In this document: positions 17,482 to 25,844 of the stretch, piece after piece | Layout: each line of letters begins with the position of its first letter | How positions within the stretch are numbered: the first letter of the stretch is position 1 | Origin: Gilliamella sp. B3022 | GTDB taxonomy: Bacteria; Pseudomonadota; Gammaproteobacteria; Enterobacterales; Orbaceae | Reading direction: 5' to 3' | NCBI RefSeq assembly: GCF_028751545.1 | Contig: NZ_CP071867.1 | Coordinates: forward strand, 1,089,306-1,153,305 | DNA: 64,000 nt | The notes under the pieces: model-generated | The model's database searches: none | What the model saw: the letters and a program-made list of their open reading frames with translations, nothing else | Told to the model about the DNA's origin: nothing | Made by a program: the position numbers and the translations under genes

Positions 17482-19050
17482 TTAAAATAAATAAGATAAT
17501 CCTAGTGCTAACTTAGCTTCCCTTGCGTCAGAATGAACACTTTTTGCCACATCTTCTGCAGCAAAGTTAACTTGCCAAACTTTGGTTGCTTGCCAATTTA
17601 TATCCAGTTCTTGTTGATAATCATGCTTTTTATCATTGTGTAATACATAGTTCCCTTTTAAGTATGAGAAGCGATAGCCAATGTTCCAATCAGGAGTTAG
17701 ATTAATATCAGCACCTATATCAAAACGATTGCGCGCTCGATTATCGACATAACCTTGAACACTATCTTCGCGTTTACTTCTTGAAACTTTGCGATATTCA
17801 AATCGATATTGGCCATAAAAAGATAGATCATCACTTTGTAACCAAGTCAATTTTAAAGCGGGAGAATAACGAACACCTGGGCGTTGTGAATCACTTACAT
17901 CTCCTAACTGATAATCGGGTAAGTTTTCTTTACTTTTAGCCTTATAACCACCACCTGAATAGAATCTAACTTCCATATTTGGTGTTAGTACCCAATTATC
18001 AGCCAAATAAAAATTGTAACCTCCATAAATTTGATAATGGCTAGAAACAATATCGTCAAAGAATAATCTATTTTTTAATTGGTTATAAGTATTTACACTT
18101 AGACCAACATAGCCTGTCTTATCAAAATCAGTATAAAGACCAAAACTATCGCCATGATAATGTGAAGTTAAACCATAATGATGCGTATATTTAAAATAGG
18201 ATTTATAAACAAAATCGGAATTTTTGCTATTTGATTGACCAAATGCGTAATTGAAACCAATTTTAAATTTAGCTTGTCGAGTATCGGTCGTTTTATTTTT
18301 TGATACATCAGAAATGGAAAAATAAGGACGGAACAATTTTGAATAATTATAGGTAATTTTAAATTCTTGCTCATAATCAGTTTTTTTATTGTTATAAGCT
18401 TTATATTCATTTTTAGAAAAACCGTTCTTTAAGGCTTTATAAGAATTGTTAGTATAATCACCAATATAATAGTTAAAGGTATAGGCAAAGTTAAATGCTT
18501 TTATACCCGAATACATTAATGCCCAATCTAAACGATTCCTTCCTGTATTACTACTAGCAACATATTTAACTTGTTTGCCAGCTATTTTTGCTCTTTTATA
18601 ACGTTCAGCATGAGATATTTTCTTCCATTCATAACGATAGCGCAAACTTGTTGACCAATCACTATTAATTTTATAACTATATTTCAATCCTGGTTGATAA
18701 AGAGTTGAATCTTTGTTGAAACCTAATTCAAATGATGGAATAATCGATCCCCAGCCATCATCAAGCGTAAGTATTTTTTGAATAACAACACTACCCGATC
18801 CACCTTGCATATCATCATATAAAACATCACGTTTGTTTCCACCACCTTCAGTAACACCAAATTTAAATTCATATTGCCAACTATCGTCGGTTTTATGAAT
18901 TAATTTAATAGTATCCCCATGAATCCTATCCATAGATTTCCAATTATGTTCATATTGAAAGATTGTTTGACCAGAACCAGCGAAGCTACAGATAGGAAAG
19001 GTTGATAGAAAAATTAAAAGCGGTATTTTCTTCAATTTAAAATTATTCAT
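17482..19050 (-). CDS. kdgM: Tandem-duplicated KdgM-type oligogalacturonate porin
   Basis: Outer-membrane beta-barrel with signal peptide MNNFKLKKIPLLIFLSTFPICSFA. KdgM porins are about 235 residues with 12 strands; this protein is 522 and contains two KdgM-like units, roughly residues 25-275 and 276-522. Each ends with the KdgM-style closing strand: TDTRQAKFKIGFNYAF in the first and SDAREAKLALGLSYLF in the second. Both halves also share a central block (YQPGLKYSYK.. with RNRLDW, and YSPALKLTWL.. with RNRFDIG). First gene of the operon with paeY and two lyases; AGGA lies 8 nt from the ATG and a KdgR-like box just upstream. Confidence 0.85.
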   Translation of the reverse strand: MNNFKLKKIPLLIFLSTFPICSFAGSGQTIFQYEHNWKSMDRIHGDTIKLIHKTDDSWQYEFKFGVTEGGGNKRDVLYDDMQGGSGSVVIQKILTLDDGWGSIIPSFELGFNKDSTLYQPGLKYSYKINSDWSTSLRYRYEWKKISHAERYKRAKIAGKQVKYVASSNTGRNRLDWALMYSGIKAFNFAYTFNYYIGDYTNNSYKALKNGFSKNEYKAYNNKKTDYEQEFKITYNYSKLFRPYFSISDVSKNKTTDTRQAKFKIGFNYAFGQSNSKNSDFVYKSYFKYTHHYGLTSHYHGDSFGLYTDFDKTGYVGLSVNTYNQLKNRLFFDDIVSSHYQIYGGYNFYLADNWVLTPNMEVRFYSGGGYKAKSKENLPDYQLGDVSDSQRPGVRYSPALKLTWLQSDDLSFYGQYRFEYRKVSRSKREDSVQGYVDNRARNRFDIGADINLTPDWNIGYRFSYLKGNYVLHNDKKHDYQQELDINWQATKVWQVNFAAEDVAKSVHSDAREAKLALGLSYLF

Positions 19051-19066
19051 TATTGTTTTCCTATTT

Positions 19067-19085
19067 TTTAAAATGCTGTTTTATA
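19067..19085. promoter_or_regulatory. KdgR-like operator at the porin operon
   Basis: TTTAAAATGCTGTTTTATA keeps the core RAAAYRNYRTTTYAT of the KdgR consensus (16 of 19 overall). It lies 17-35 nt upstream of the porin ATG, next to its ribosome binding site, where a bound repressor would block transcription. Confidence 0.6.
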
Positions 19086-19223
19086 TTTTTTAGTATTTTA
19101 TTAATGTTTTCTGTTAATAAGATCACAATTTAAAAAAACAGTTCAAAAAAATAATAAAAATATGAGATTTATCCTTTTTATTTTTAATACTATTCATATT
19201 TGAACTTTTCAAATTAAATAAAG

Positions 19224-19239
19224 TGTTACCAATATCACA
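19224..19239. promoter_or_regulatory. CRP-like site between porin operon and transporter gene
   Basis: TGTTA-CCAATA-TCACA matches the CRP core with one mismatch. It lies about 100 bp from the transporter ATG and 175 bp from the porin ATG in the 287-bp divergent gap, which is otherwise AT-rich. Confidence 0.6.
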
Positions 19240-19297
19240 TTTCTAAAAAAAATTTTGAAATAAACTTGTACAAATTAAATATTATTCTAATAATATT

Positions 19298-19316
19298 TTT
19301 AAAACAGTATTTCATA
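19298..19316. promoter_or_regulatory. KdgR-like operator at the transporter gene
   Basis: TTTAAAACAGTATTTCATA keeps the full core RAAAYRNYRTTTYAT of the KdgR consensus (16 of 19 overall). It follows a possible TAATAT -10 at 19291 and ends 21 bp before the transporter ATG. Confidence 0.65.
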
Positions 19317-19337
19317 ATTATTAAGGAAAATAGATTT

Positions 19338-20843
19338 ATGGCTGATAATCAGAAAAAAATAACCTTACTAACCCGATTTTCTTATGGTAGTGGTAATTTA
19401 ATAGGAAGTGGTGCGTTAGCAATCAGTGCGGCTTGGTTATTATACTTTTATACAACATTTTGTGGACTTTCAGCATTTCAAGCAACGTTAATTTTTTCAA
19501 TAGCTACCTATTTAGATGTAATTTTAAATCCACTAATGGGGTTTATTACTGATAACTTTAACCATACAAAACTTGGGCGTCGATTCGGACGTCGTCGATT
19601 CTTTATCCTATTTGCTATTCCATGTATGATTATTTACCCATTACTTTGGGTAGATGGGATGAATTTCTGGTACTACTTAACAACCTATATTTTATTTGAA
19701 TTCATCTATACCATGATTATGATTCCATACAATACTTTACCGGTAGAGATGACTAAAAACTTCGATCAAAGAACTTACCTAGCAGGCTCCAAAGCAATGT
19801 TTGGTAAAGTTGCCAACTTCTTAGCCGCTGCTATCCCTGGTGTATTTTTCTATCTATTTGATGGTAAAGACTCTCCACTACCATTCTTATTAACAGGTAT
19901 TACTTATGCATCTATTATGGCGATAGCACTAATTTTACTTTATTTTAATAGCTGGGAAAAATCAGTTGATGAAATTGAAGATGAAACAACTTCTGGCCTT
20001 TGGGAAAGTATTGTTAAATTATTTTCAGATGTTTTTTCAACTTTCCGTTTAAAAACCTTTAGAAACCATTTAGGTATGTATCTATTTGGCTTTGGTGCTG
20101 AATGGTTATTTGCGGCAACATTTACTTATTTTGTGGTATTTAACTTAGGTCAACCAAAAACCTTCGTTTCACAAATGAACAGTTTAAGCAGTATTTGTCA
20201 ACTCATTTCTACCGCCTTCTTCATGGCTTGGTGTGTAAAACGTGGATTCAAAAGACCATTTGTCATTGCAATACTAATTGTAATATCTTCAGTAATCGGT
20301 TATATCGGTGTTTACTACTTTAACATGCCTTATGTTACATGGATTGTTATTGGTATTACTATTTGGTTTGGTTTAGGAACAGGGGGGGTTTATTACATTC
20401 CATGGAGCGTATACACCTTCTTAGCTGACATTGATGAAGTATTAACAGGCAGACGCCGTGAAGGTATTTATGCAGGTGCCATGACCATGGCGGGTAAACT
20501 AATGCGCGCAACAATTGTCTTTATTTTAGGTATAGTATTGAAATATTCCGGTTTTGTATCAGGCGTAGATGCTGTTCAACCAGAGAGTGCGGTTACAGCA
20601 ATCAACTTAGTATTAGTCTTCGGTGTGTGTGGAATGGCACTATTAGGTATCTTCTTCACATATCGTATGAAATTAGATAAATCGACTCATGCACTTATTA
20701 TTCAAGAGCTTGATAGATTAAAAAACGGTGGTAAAAAACAAGATGCAACACCAGAAATAAGAAGTTTAGTTAAAGAGTTAACTGGATTTGATTATGACAA
20801 CTGTTTTGGTAATAATAATGTTGGCTTTAAACAACATCATTAA
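19338..20843 (+). CDS. togT: GPH-family sugar:cation symporter, TogT-like
   Basis: Inner-membrane transporter of the glycoside-pentoside-hexuronide family, with about 12 hydrophobic segments. The GPH pattern is visible in the first loops (DNFNHTKLGRRFGRRRFFIL, an Arg-rich cytoplasmic loop) and in IPYNTLPVEMTKNFDQRTYL. The start is ATG 19338 (501 aa), with AAGGA about 10 nt upstream; the upstream extension to 19266 is AT-rich and unlike the family. Its place opposite the porin operon with its own KdgR-like box makes oligogalacturonides or digalacturonate the likely cargo, an inference. Hexuronates are an alternative. Confidence 0.85.
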   Translation: MADNQKKITLLTRFSYGSGNLIGSGALAISAAWLLYFYTTFCGLSAFQATLIFSIATYLDVILNPLMGFITDNFNHTKLGRRFGRRRFFILFAIPCMIIYPLLWVDGMNFWYYLTTYILFEFIYTMIMIPYNTLPVEMTKNFDQRTYLAGSKAMFGKVANFLAAAIPGVFFYLFDGKDSPLPFLLTGITYASIMAIALILLYFNSWEKSVDEIEDETTSGLWESIVKLFSDVFSTFRLKTFRNHLGMYLFGFGAEWLFAATFTYFVVFNLGQPKTFVSQMNSLSSICQLISTAFFMAWCVKRGFKRPFVIAILIVISSVIGYIGVYYFNMPYVTWIVIGITIWFGLGTGGVYYIPWSVYTFLADIDEVLTGRRREGIYAGAMTMAGKLMRATIVFILGIVLKYSGFVSGVDAVQPESAVTAINLVLVFGVCGMALLGIFFTYRMKLDKSTHALIIQELDRLKNGGKKQDATPEIRSLVKELTGFDYDNCFGNNNVGFKQHH

Positions 20844-20874
20844 AAATAAGTAAAAATAATAATATCATCAATTG

Positions 20875-20909
20875 AAAATCATCTGATCTAATCCATTAGA
20901 TGATTTTTT
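20875..20909 (+). terminator. Terminator of the GPH transporter gene
   Basis: AAAATCATCT (20875-20884) pairs with AGATGATTTT (20898-20907) around a 13-nt loop; the 3' arm runs into a T6 tract. Confidence 0.8.
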
Positions 20910-20915
20910 AATATT

Positions 20916-21695
20916 TTAAATTAAGCCAAAATTATCTAGTGCTTTAGCAATACCGTCATTATCATTAGTATCTGTAACGTATTGAGCTTTGTCTTTTAGC
21001 GTCTTAACTGCATTCCCCATAGCTATTGGATGATCAACGGTTAGGAACATTTCCAAATCATTCATACCATCACCAAAGGCATATGTAGGTACGTCATTAA
21101 AACCTTTCATTTTTAATAGTTCACTGATACCTCTTCCTTTTGAACCACCATGATTAAAGACATCAACACAATAAGGAGTATTACGAATAAAAGTGAGTTC
21201 AGGAAATAGCTCACGATAAGATGATTCACCTTGCTCACAAAGCAATAACAACATTTGAATCGGTTCTTTTAAATAAATTTGATCATCAACAGAAGGAACA
21301 TCTTGTTTTAAATAATGGTAAAATTTTTGTGCAGGTTGACTATTTTCACTAATTCGCATCGTCTGATAATTATAAAAAGACAACGGAATATTCGTTTTCT
21401 CCCTAGAAAATTCATATAAACGAGTAATGACATTTTTATCAATATTATTGGTAAATACGACCTCTTTTTCATAAACAACGACTTGTCCATTCATCCCTAT
21501 AATCGAATTTATTCCCGTTTCTTTCATCAAATTAACTACTTCAAGTGGTGTTCTTCCTGTTGCTATTATAGGTATAATATTATTTTTTTTAAGTTTTTTT
21601 ATTGCATTATAAGAACTCGGCAATAGATCTATATTACTATTAAATAAAGTACCATCTAAGTCAAAAAAAACGATAGCTTCGGGTTTTTTAATCAT
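20916..21695 (-). CDS. HAD-IIB (Cof-type) sugar phosphatase
   Basis: Haloacid-dehalogenase phosphatase of the Cof/YidA type. The catalytic motif I FFDLDGTLF (nucleophile Asp plus general acid) is at residues 10-18, motif II is ATGRTP, motif III includes the Lys in GGSKGRG, and motif IV is AFGDGMNDLEMF. The C2-type cap lies between motifs II and III. Substrate cannot be read from the sequence; relatives act on phosphosugars or flavin phosphates. It starts 1 nt after the hda stop, so the two genes are probably co-transcribed. Confidence 0.88.
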   Translation of the reverse strand: MIKKPEAIVFFDLDGTLFNSNIDLLPSSYNAIKKLKKNNIIPIIATGRTPLEVVNLMKETGINSIIGMNGQVVVYEKEVVFTNNIDKNVITRLYEFSREKTNIPLSFYNYQTMRISENSQPAQKFYHYLKQDVPSVDDQIYLKEPIQMLLLLCEQGESSYRELFPELTFIRNTPYCVDVFNHGGSKGRGISELLKMKGFNDVPTYAFGDGMNDLEMFLTVDHPIAMGNAVKTLKDKAQYVTDTNDNDGIAKALDNFGLI

Positions 21696-21696
21696 A

Positions 21697-22380
21697 TTAC
21701 AAATCCAAAATATTTTTAATAAAAGGAATAGTTAACTTACGTTGTTGAGCTAATGTAGCTACTTCAAATTTTTCTAATAATGAAAATAAGGTACGCATAT
21801 CACGATTAACACGTTTTAATAAAAATAATCCAACTTCTGTTGATAATTCAAATCCACTTAATTGGGCTCTTAACTGTAAAGCTTTGAGTTTATCATCATC
21901 ACTTAATTCTTTTAATTGATAAACTTGTCCCCAAGACAATCTAGAAACCAAATCTGGTAAGATAAAAGAAATTTGTTTAGGTGGCGCACTTGCAGTAATT
22001 AATAATTTAGAAATGTTCTTTTCCGTTAATCGATTAAATAAATCAAAAATAGCCTCTTCCCAATCTCTATGACCCGCTATCGCATCAATATCATCTAAAC
22101 ACACTAAATCATAATTATCTAATCCTTGTAGAATTTCAGGAACCAAATGATAGTATTGCTTTAAAGGAATATAACTGGCTAACTTATTTTGACTTGATGC
22201 ATGTAATAAATGAGTACGACCAGAAACTGTTGCTGACCATATATAAAAGACATTAAAACTCTCTTTACCCAATAAGGTTTGTAAAGAATCAAACAATAAT
22301 TGATTATCACCTACATAAAAACTATCAAAAGTTTCATTATTAGGTAATGAAAAAGGTAAAGGTAGCTGTGAAAGAGTAAT
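21697..22380 (-). CDS. hda: DnaA regulatory inactivator Hda, apparent AUU start
   Basis: AAA+ protein that works with the DNA-loaded sliding clamp to hydrolyse ATP on DnaA after initiation. Visible are the Walker A remnant SGRTHLLHA, CLDDIDAIAG, the sensor/box region and the C-terminal RKLTIPFIKNILDL as in E. coli Hda. The clamp-binding motif QLPLPF and the conserved SLPNNETFDSF lie upstream of the first TTG (22296). The in-frame codons before them are TGA-GGT-TTT-TTT-ATT. ATT at 22380 has GTGAGG 7 nt upstream and gives MTLSQLPLPF, 227 aa, matching the E. coli N-terminus. E. coli hda itself is reported to start at CUG. Confidence 0.9.
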   Translation of the reverse strand: MTLSQLPLPFSLPNNETFDSFYVGDNQLLFDSLQTLLGKESFNVFYIWSATVSGRTHLLHASSQNKLASYIPLKQYYHLVPEILQGLDNYDLVCLDDIDAIAGHRDWEEAIFDLFNRLTEKNISKLLITASAPPKQISFILPDLVSRLSWGQVYQLKELSDDDKLKALQLRAQLSGFELSTEVGLFLLKRVNRDMRTLFSLLEKFEVATLAQQRKLTIPFIKNILDL

Positions 22381-22944
22381 AAAAAAACCTCACAATAAAA
22401 AAACGAATCGCATTAAGTATAAATTTGCTTTTACAAAAATCAATCACTTTTATAGAAAAGTAAATAAGATCCCATAAAGGCTTATTAAATATTTAATTTT
22501 AAAACAACAAAATACTTTGTAAACTTTTAAAGTTATAATATTAAATAATGATATATACAATTTGTATTGGTATAAAACTAACCATACTATTATTATTTAT
22601 TAATAATAGAATAAATGATATCTATATAAATAAAAATATTTTGCATTATTCAAATATCATTAAACAATTTTAATCACATCAATTTTATCTTCTTATTATA
22701 AATAATTTAAGCACAAATCCTCTTTTATAGTATTATAAACGAACTTTAATATAGCATAAAATCATTGAATTAACTTAAGCGATATTTTTTGATCTAAAAG
22801 TATTTTTATTAAAAGTAAAAACGAAATATCTTTTCAAAGATCTTACCTGTTAATGTGATCCTCCACTCTTTTTCAAAAAATAGATCATATAATCAAGTAT
22901 AAAATTAAATCAATAAAAGCTAAAAAATAAGCAAACAAATTTAT

Positions 22945-23250
22945 TTTCTGTGGATAACTCTGTGCTAAAACTGGATAACAAGCTGTGATAAGCATATTAA
23001 CAACCCAAAAAAATAAATTCTTTGTGGATAAGTAATCTATTTATCAACAATTTTAAACAAGAAAAGATCCGATCAATTAACAGAGTTAACTATTGTATAA
23101 GATCCTATAAAATAATTATAAATACCAGTTATCAACAGAAAAGATCCAACATAATAATAATAAAAATAAAAGATCATATAAAAGATCTTATTTAATTTAG
23201 ATCGCGATCAAAATAGATCATTTGACGTAATGAAAAAGATGAGTAAAATT
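22945..23250. other. oriC: Chromosomal replication origin oriC
   Basis: DnaA boxes: TTATCCACA on the minus strand at 22949-22957 and 23023-23031; TTATCAACA on the plus strand at 23041-23049 and 23129-23137; weaker ones at 22970-22978 (TTATCCAGT) and 22983-22991 (TTATCACAG). On the mnmG side, reading minus, are three E. coli-like AT-rich 13-mers starting GATCTTTT: 23146-23134, 23175-23163 (a full match to GATCTnTTnTTTT) and 23187-23175. I count about 15 GATC sites between 22790 and 23320. The position upstream of mnmG is the enteric one. The rest of the 950-bp gap (22394-22940) is very AT-rich with no gene I can support. Confidence 0.93.
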
Positions 23251-23330
23251 CCCTACGCTAAATAAATCCAAATCACATGATCAAAAAATATTTGATCGCC
23301 TATATATAAAATAACGTACGAGGCTTTTTT

Positions 23331-25223
23331 ATGTTTTATCCAGATCTTTTTGATGTCATCATTGTAGGTGGTGGACATGCAGGAACCGAAGCCGCTATGG
23401 CATCAGCAAGAATGGGGCGAAAAACACTACTTTTAACCCATAATATCAATACATTAGGTCAAATGTCCTGTAATCCAGCTATCGGTGGTATAGGTAAAGG
23501 TCATTTGGTTAAAGAAATTGATGCTATGGGAGGATTAATGGCTCATGCTATTGATCTGGCAGGGATCCAATTTCGAATATTAAATAGTAGTAAAGGACCC
23601 GCGGTAAGAGCAACGCGCGCTCAAGCAGATCGATCTTTATATTGCAAAGTAATAAGAACAACCCTTGAAAACCAAGAAAACTTAATGTTATTTCAACAAT
23701 CAGTTGAAGACGTGATCATCGAAAATGATCAGATCACAGGTGTTGTGACTCAAATGGGTGTTTCTTTCAAAGCAAAAGCAGTTGTATTAACCACAGGTAC
23801 ATTTTTAGATGGTAAGATCCACATAGGACTTGATAATTATAGTGGTGGACGGACAGGTGATCCTGCTGCAATTGGTTTATCTAAAGCATTACATCAATAT
23901 CCATTTAGAATGGGGCGTTTAAAAACAGGTACTCCACCAAGGATTGATGCTAGAACAATTGATTTTTCACAATTAAATACCCAATATGGTGACGATCCTA
24001 CACCAGTATTCTCATTTTTAGGTAAAGCCAGTGAACATCCTAGACAGATCCCATGCTATATTACCAGTACCAATGAAATAACACATGAGATCATTCGAAA
24101 TAGTTTGGATCGTAGTCCTATGTATACTGGTATTATTGAAGGTGTTGGACCAAGATATTGTCCATCAATAGAAGATAAAATTATGCGTTTTGCGGATCGT
24201 AATTCGCATCAGATCTATTTAGAACCAGAAGGATTAAACTGTAATGAAATCTATCCGAATGGGATCTCAACGAGTTTACCATTTGATGTTCAACTAGCCT
24301 TTGTACGGAGTATGAAAGGATTAGAGAATGCTAATATTGTCAGACCTGGCTATGCGATCGAATATGATTATTTTGATCCTCGAGATCTCAAACCAACACT
24401 TGAAAGTAAAGTGATCAAAGGTTTATTTTTAGCTGGACAGATCAATGGTACTACAGGTTATGAAGAAGCCGCTGCTCAAGGTATGCTGGCAGGATTAAAT
24501 GCAGCTCGTTTTGTTTATGATCAAGATCAATGGTATCCAACTCGTGATCAAGCTTATTTAGGAGTGTTAGTTGATGATCTTTGTACACTTGGTACCAATG
24601 AACCTTATCGCATGTTCACCTCGCGTGCTGAATATCGTTTAATGCTACGTGAAGATAATGCAGATATTCGCTTAACGGAAATTGGCCGTAAATTAGGTAT
24701 GGTGGATGATTATCGTTGGCAACGTTTTAATGAAAAATTTGAAGCTATTGAGCAAGAAAGAGCGCGTTTACGTGATATTTGGGTTCATCCTCACATTGAA
24801 AAAATTGATGAAGTTAATGCGGTATTAAGCGCTAACCTTACCAAAGAAGCCAATGGCGAAGAGTTGCTTAAACGTCCTGAAATGAGTTATAAAACACTAC
24901 AATCTTTGTCTCTATTTGCACCAGGGCTAAGTGATGATCAAGCAGCAGAACAAGTTGAAATACAAGTTAAATATGATGGTTATATAAAATTACAAATTGA
25001 AGAAATTGAACGCCAAAAACGTAATGAAGAAACTCTTATTCCAGAGCATATTGATTATGCGGAAATTTCAGGTTTATCAAATGAAGTTGTGGCTAAATTA
25101 AAGCAACATAAACCTGTGTCAATTGGACAAGCTTCACGTATATCGGGTATTACTCCGGCAGCGATTTCAATGCTATTAGTTTATTTAAAAAAGAAGAATT
25201 ATGTTAAAAAAGAAACTCATTAA
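23331..25223 (+). CDS. mnmG: tRNA uridine 5-carboxymethylaminomethyl modification enzyme MnmG
   Basis: FAD-dependent partner of MnmE that builds the cmnm5/nm5 group on U34 of tRNAs. The dinucleotide fold [13 protein letters not shown] is at the N-terminus. [29 protein letters not shown] and [16 protein letters not shown] are the GidA signatures. The catalytic Cys sits in YCPSIEDK, and the C-terminal GISPAAI-like helical region binds MnmE. It is 630 residues (E. coli 629). GAGG is 8 nt upstream of the ATG. About 27 GATC sites fall inside this gene, nearly all in its first 1.25 kb. It overlaps rsmG by 23 nt. Confidence 0.98.
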   Translation: MFYPDLFDVIIVGGGHAGTEAAMASARMGRKTLLLTHNINTLGQMSCNPAIGGIGKGHLVKEIDAMGGLMAHAIDLAGIQFRILNSSKGPAVRATRAQADRSLYCKVIRTTLENQENLMLFQQSVEDVIIENDQITGVVTQMGVSFKAKAVVLTTGTFLDGKIHIGLDNYSGGRTGDPAAIGLSKALHQYPFRMGRLKTGTPPRIDARTIDFSQLNTQYGDDPTPVFSFLGKASEHPRQIPCYITSTNEITHEIIRNSLDRSPMYTGIIEGVGPRYCPSIEDKIMRFADRNSHQIYLEPEGLNCNEIYPNGISTSLPFDVQLAFVRSMKGLENANIVRPGYAIEYDYFDPRDLKPTLESKVIKGLFLAGQINGTTGYEEAAAQGMLAGLNAARFVYDQDQWYPTRDQAYLGVLVDDLCTLGTNEPYRMFTSRAEYRLMLREDNADIRLTEIGRKLGMVDDYRWQRFNEKFEAIEQERARLRDIWVHPHIEKIDEVNAVLSANLTKEANGEELLKRPEMSYKTLQSLSLFAPGLSDDQAAEQVEIQVKYDGYIKLQIEEIERQKRNEETLIPEHIDYAEISGLSNEVVAKLKQHKPVSIGQASRISGITPAAISMLLVYLKKKNYVKKETH

Positions 25224-25800
25224 TCTTATTGATCAAACGGATCTATCGATCACTGATCTACAAATTGATCAGCTGGTTGATTATGTTGAAATGCTTAATA
25301 AATGGAATAAGGCTTATAATTTAACTGCGGTGCGTGATCCAAAAGAAATGCTCATTAAACATATCATGGATAGCTTAGTTGTATCCCCTTATTTAATTGG
25401 TAAGTCCTTTATAGATGTGGGTACAGGTCCTGGGCTACCAGGTATACCACTAGCTATTATTAATCCTGATAAGCAATTTGATTTAGTTGATAGTTTAGGT
25501 AAACGTATTCGTTTTTTAAAACAGGTACAATTTGAATTAAAATTAAAAAATATCAATCCTGTACAAAATCGTATTGAAGAGTATATCGATAAAAAATTTG
25601 ATGGAGTAATCAGTCGAGCCTTCGCTTCTTTGCAAGATATGCTTAGTTGGTGTAAACATCTTCCTAATCAACAAGGTGCTTTCTATGCCTTAAAAGGTAG
25701 CGATATTGATGTCATTCCTGAAGGTTTTATTCTTAAACAAAATATAAAACTGACTGTCCCAGAATTAGATGCAGAAAGAAGTTTAGTTATTATTCAATAG
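25201..25800 (+). CDS. rsmG: 16S rRNA (guanine-527-N7) methyltransferase RsmG
   Basis: SAM-dependent methylation of G527 in 16S rRNA. The class I fold shows in [16 protein letters not shown] (SAM loop), followed by [16 protein letters not shown] and [13 protein letters not shown]. The N-terminal segment [21 protein letters not shown] is characteristic. At 199 residues it is slightly shorter than E. coli (207). The ATG lies inside the 3' end of mnmG, in another frame, so translation is likely coupled. The first 140 nt hold six GATC sites. It converges on amiC with 44 nt between. Confidence 0.97.
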   Translation: MLKKKLINLIDQTDLSITDLQIDQLVDYVEMLNKWNKAYNLTAVRDPKEMLIKHIMDSLVVSPYLIGKSFIDVGTGPGLPGIPLAIINPDKQFDLVDSLGKRIRFLKQVQFELKLKNINPVQNRIEEYIDKKFDGVISRAFASLQDMLSWCKHLPNQQGAFYALKGSDIDVIPEGFILKQNIKLTVPELDAERSLVIIQ

Positions 25801-25844
25801 ATTATATCTTAAACATATAGTTTACCTGAAACTTCTTAGAAAAT

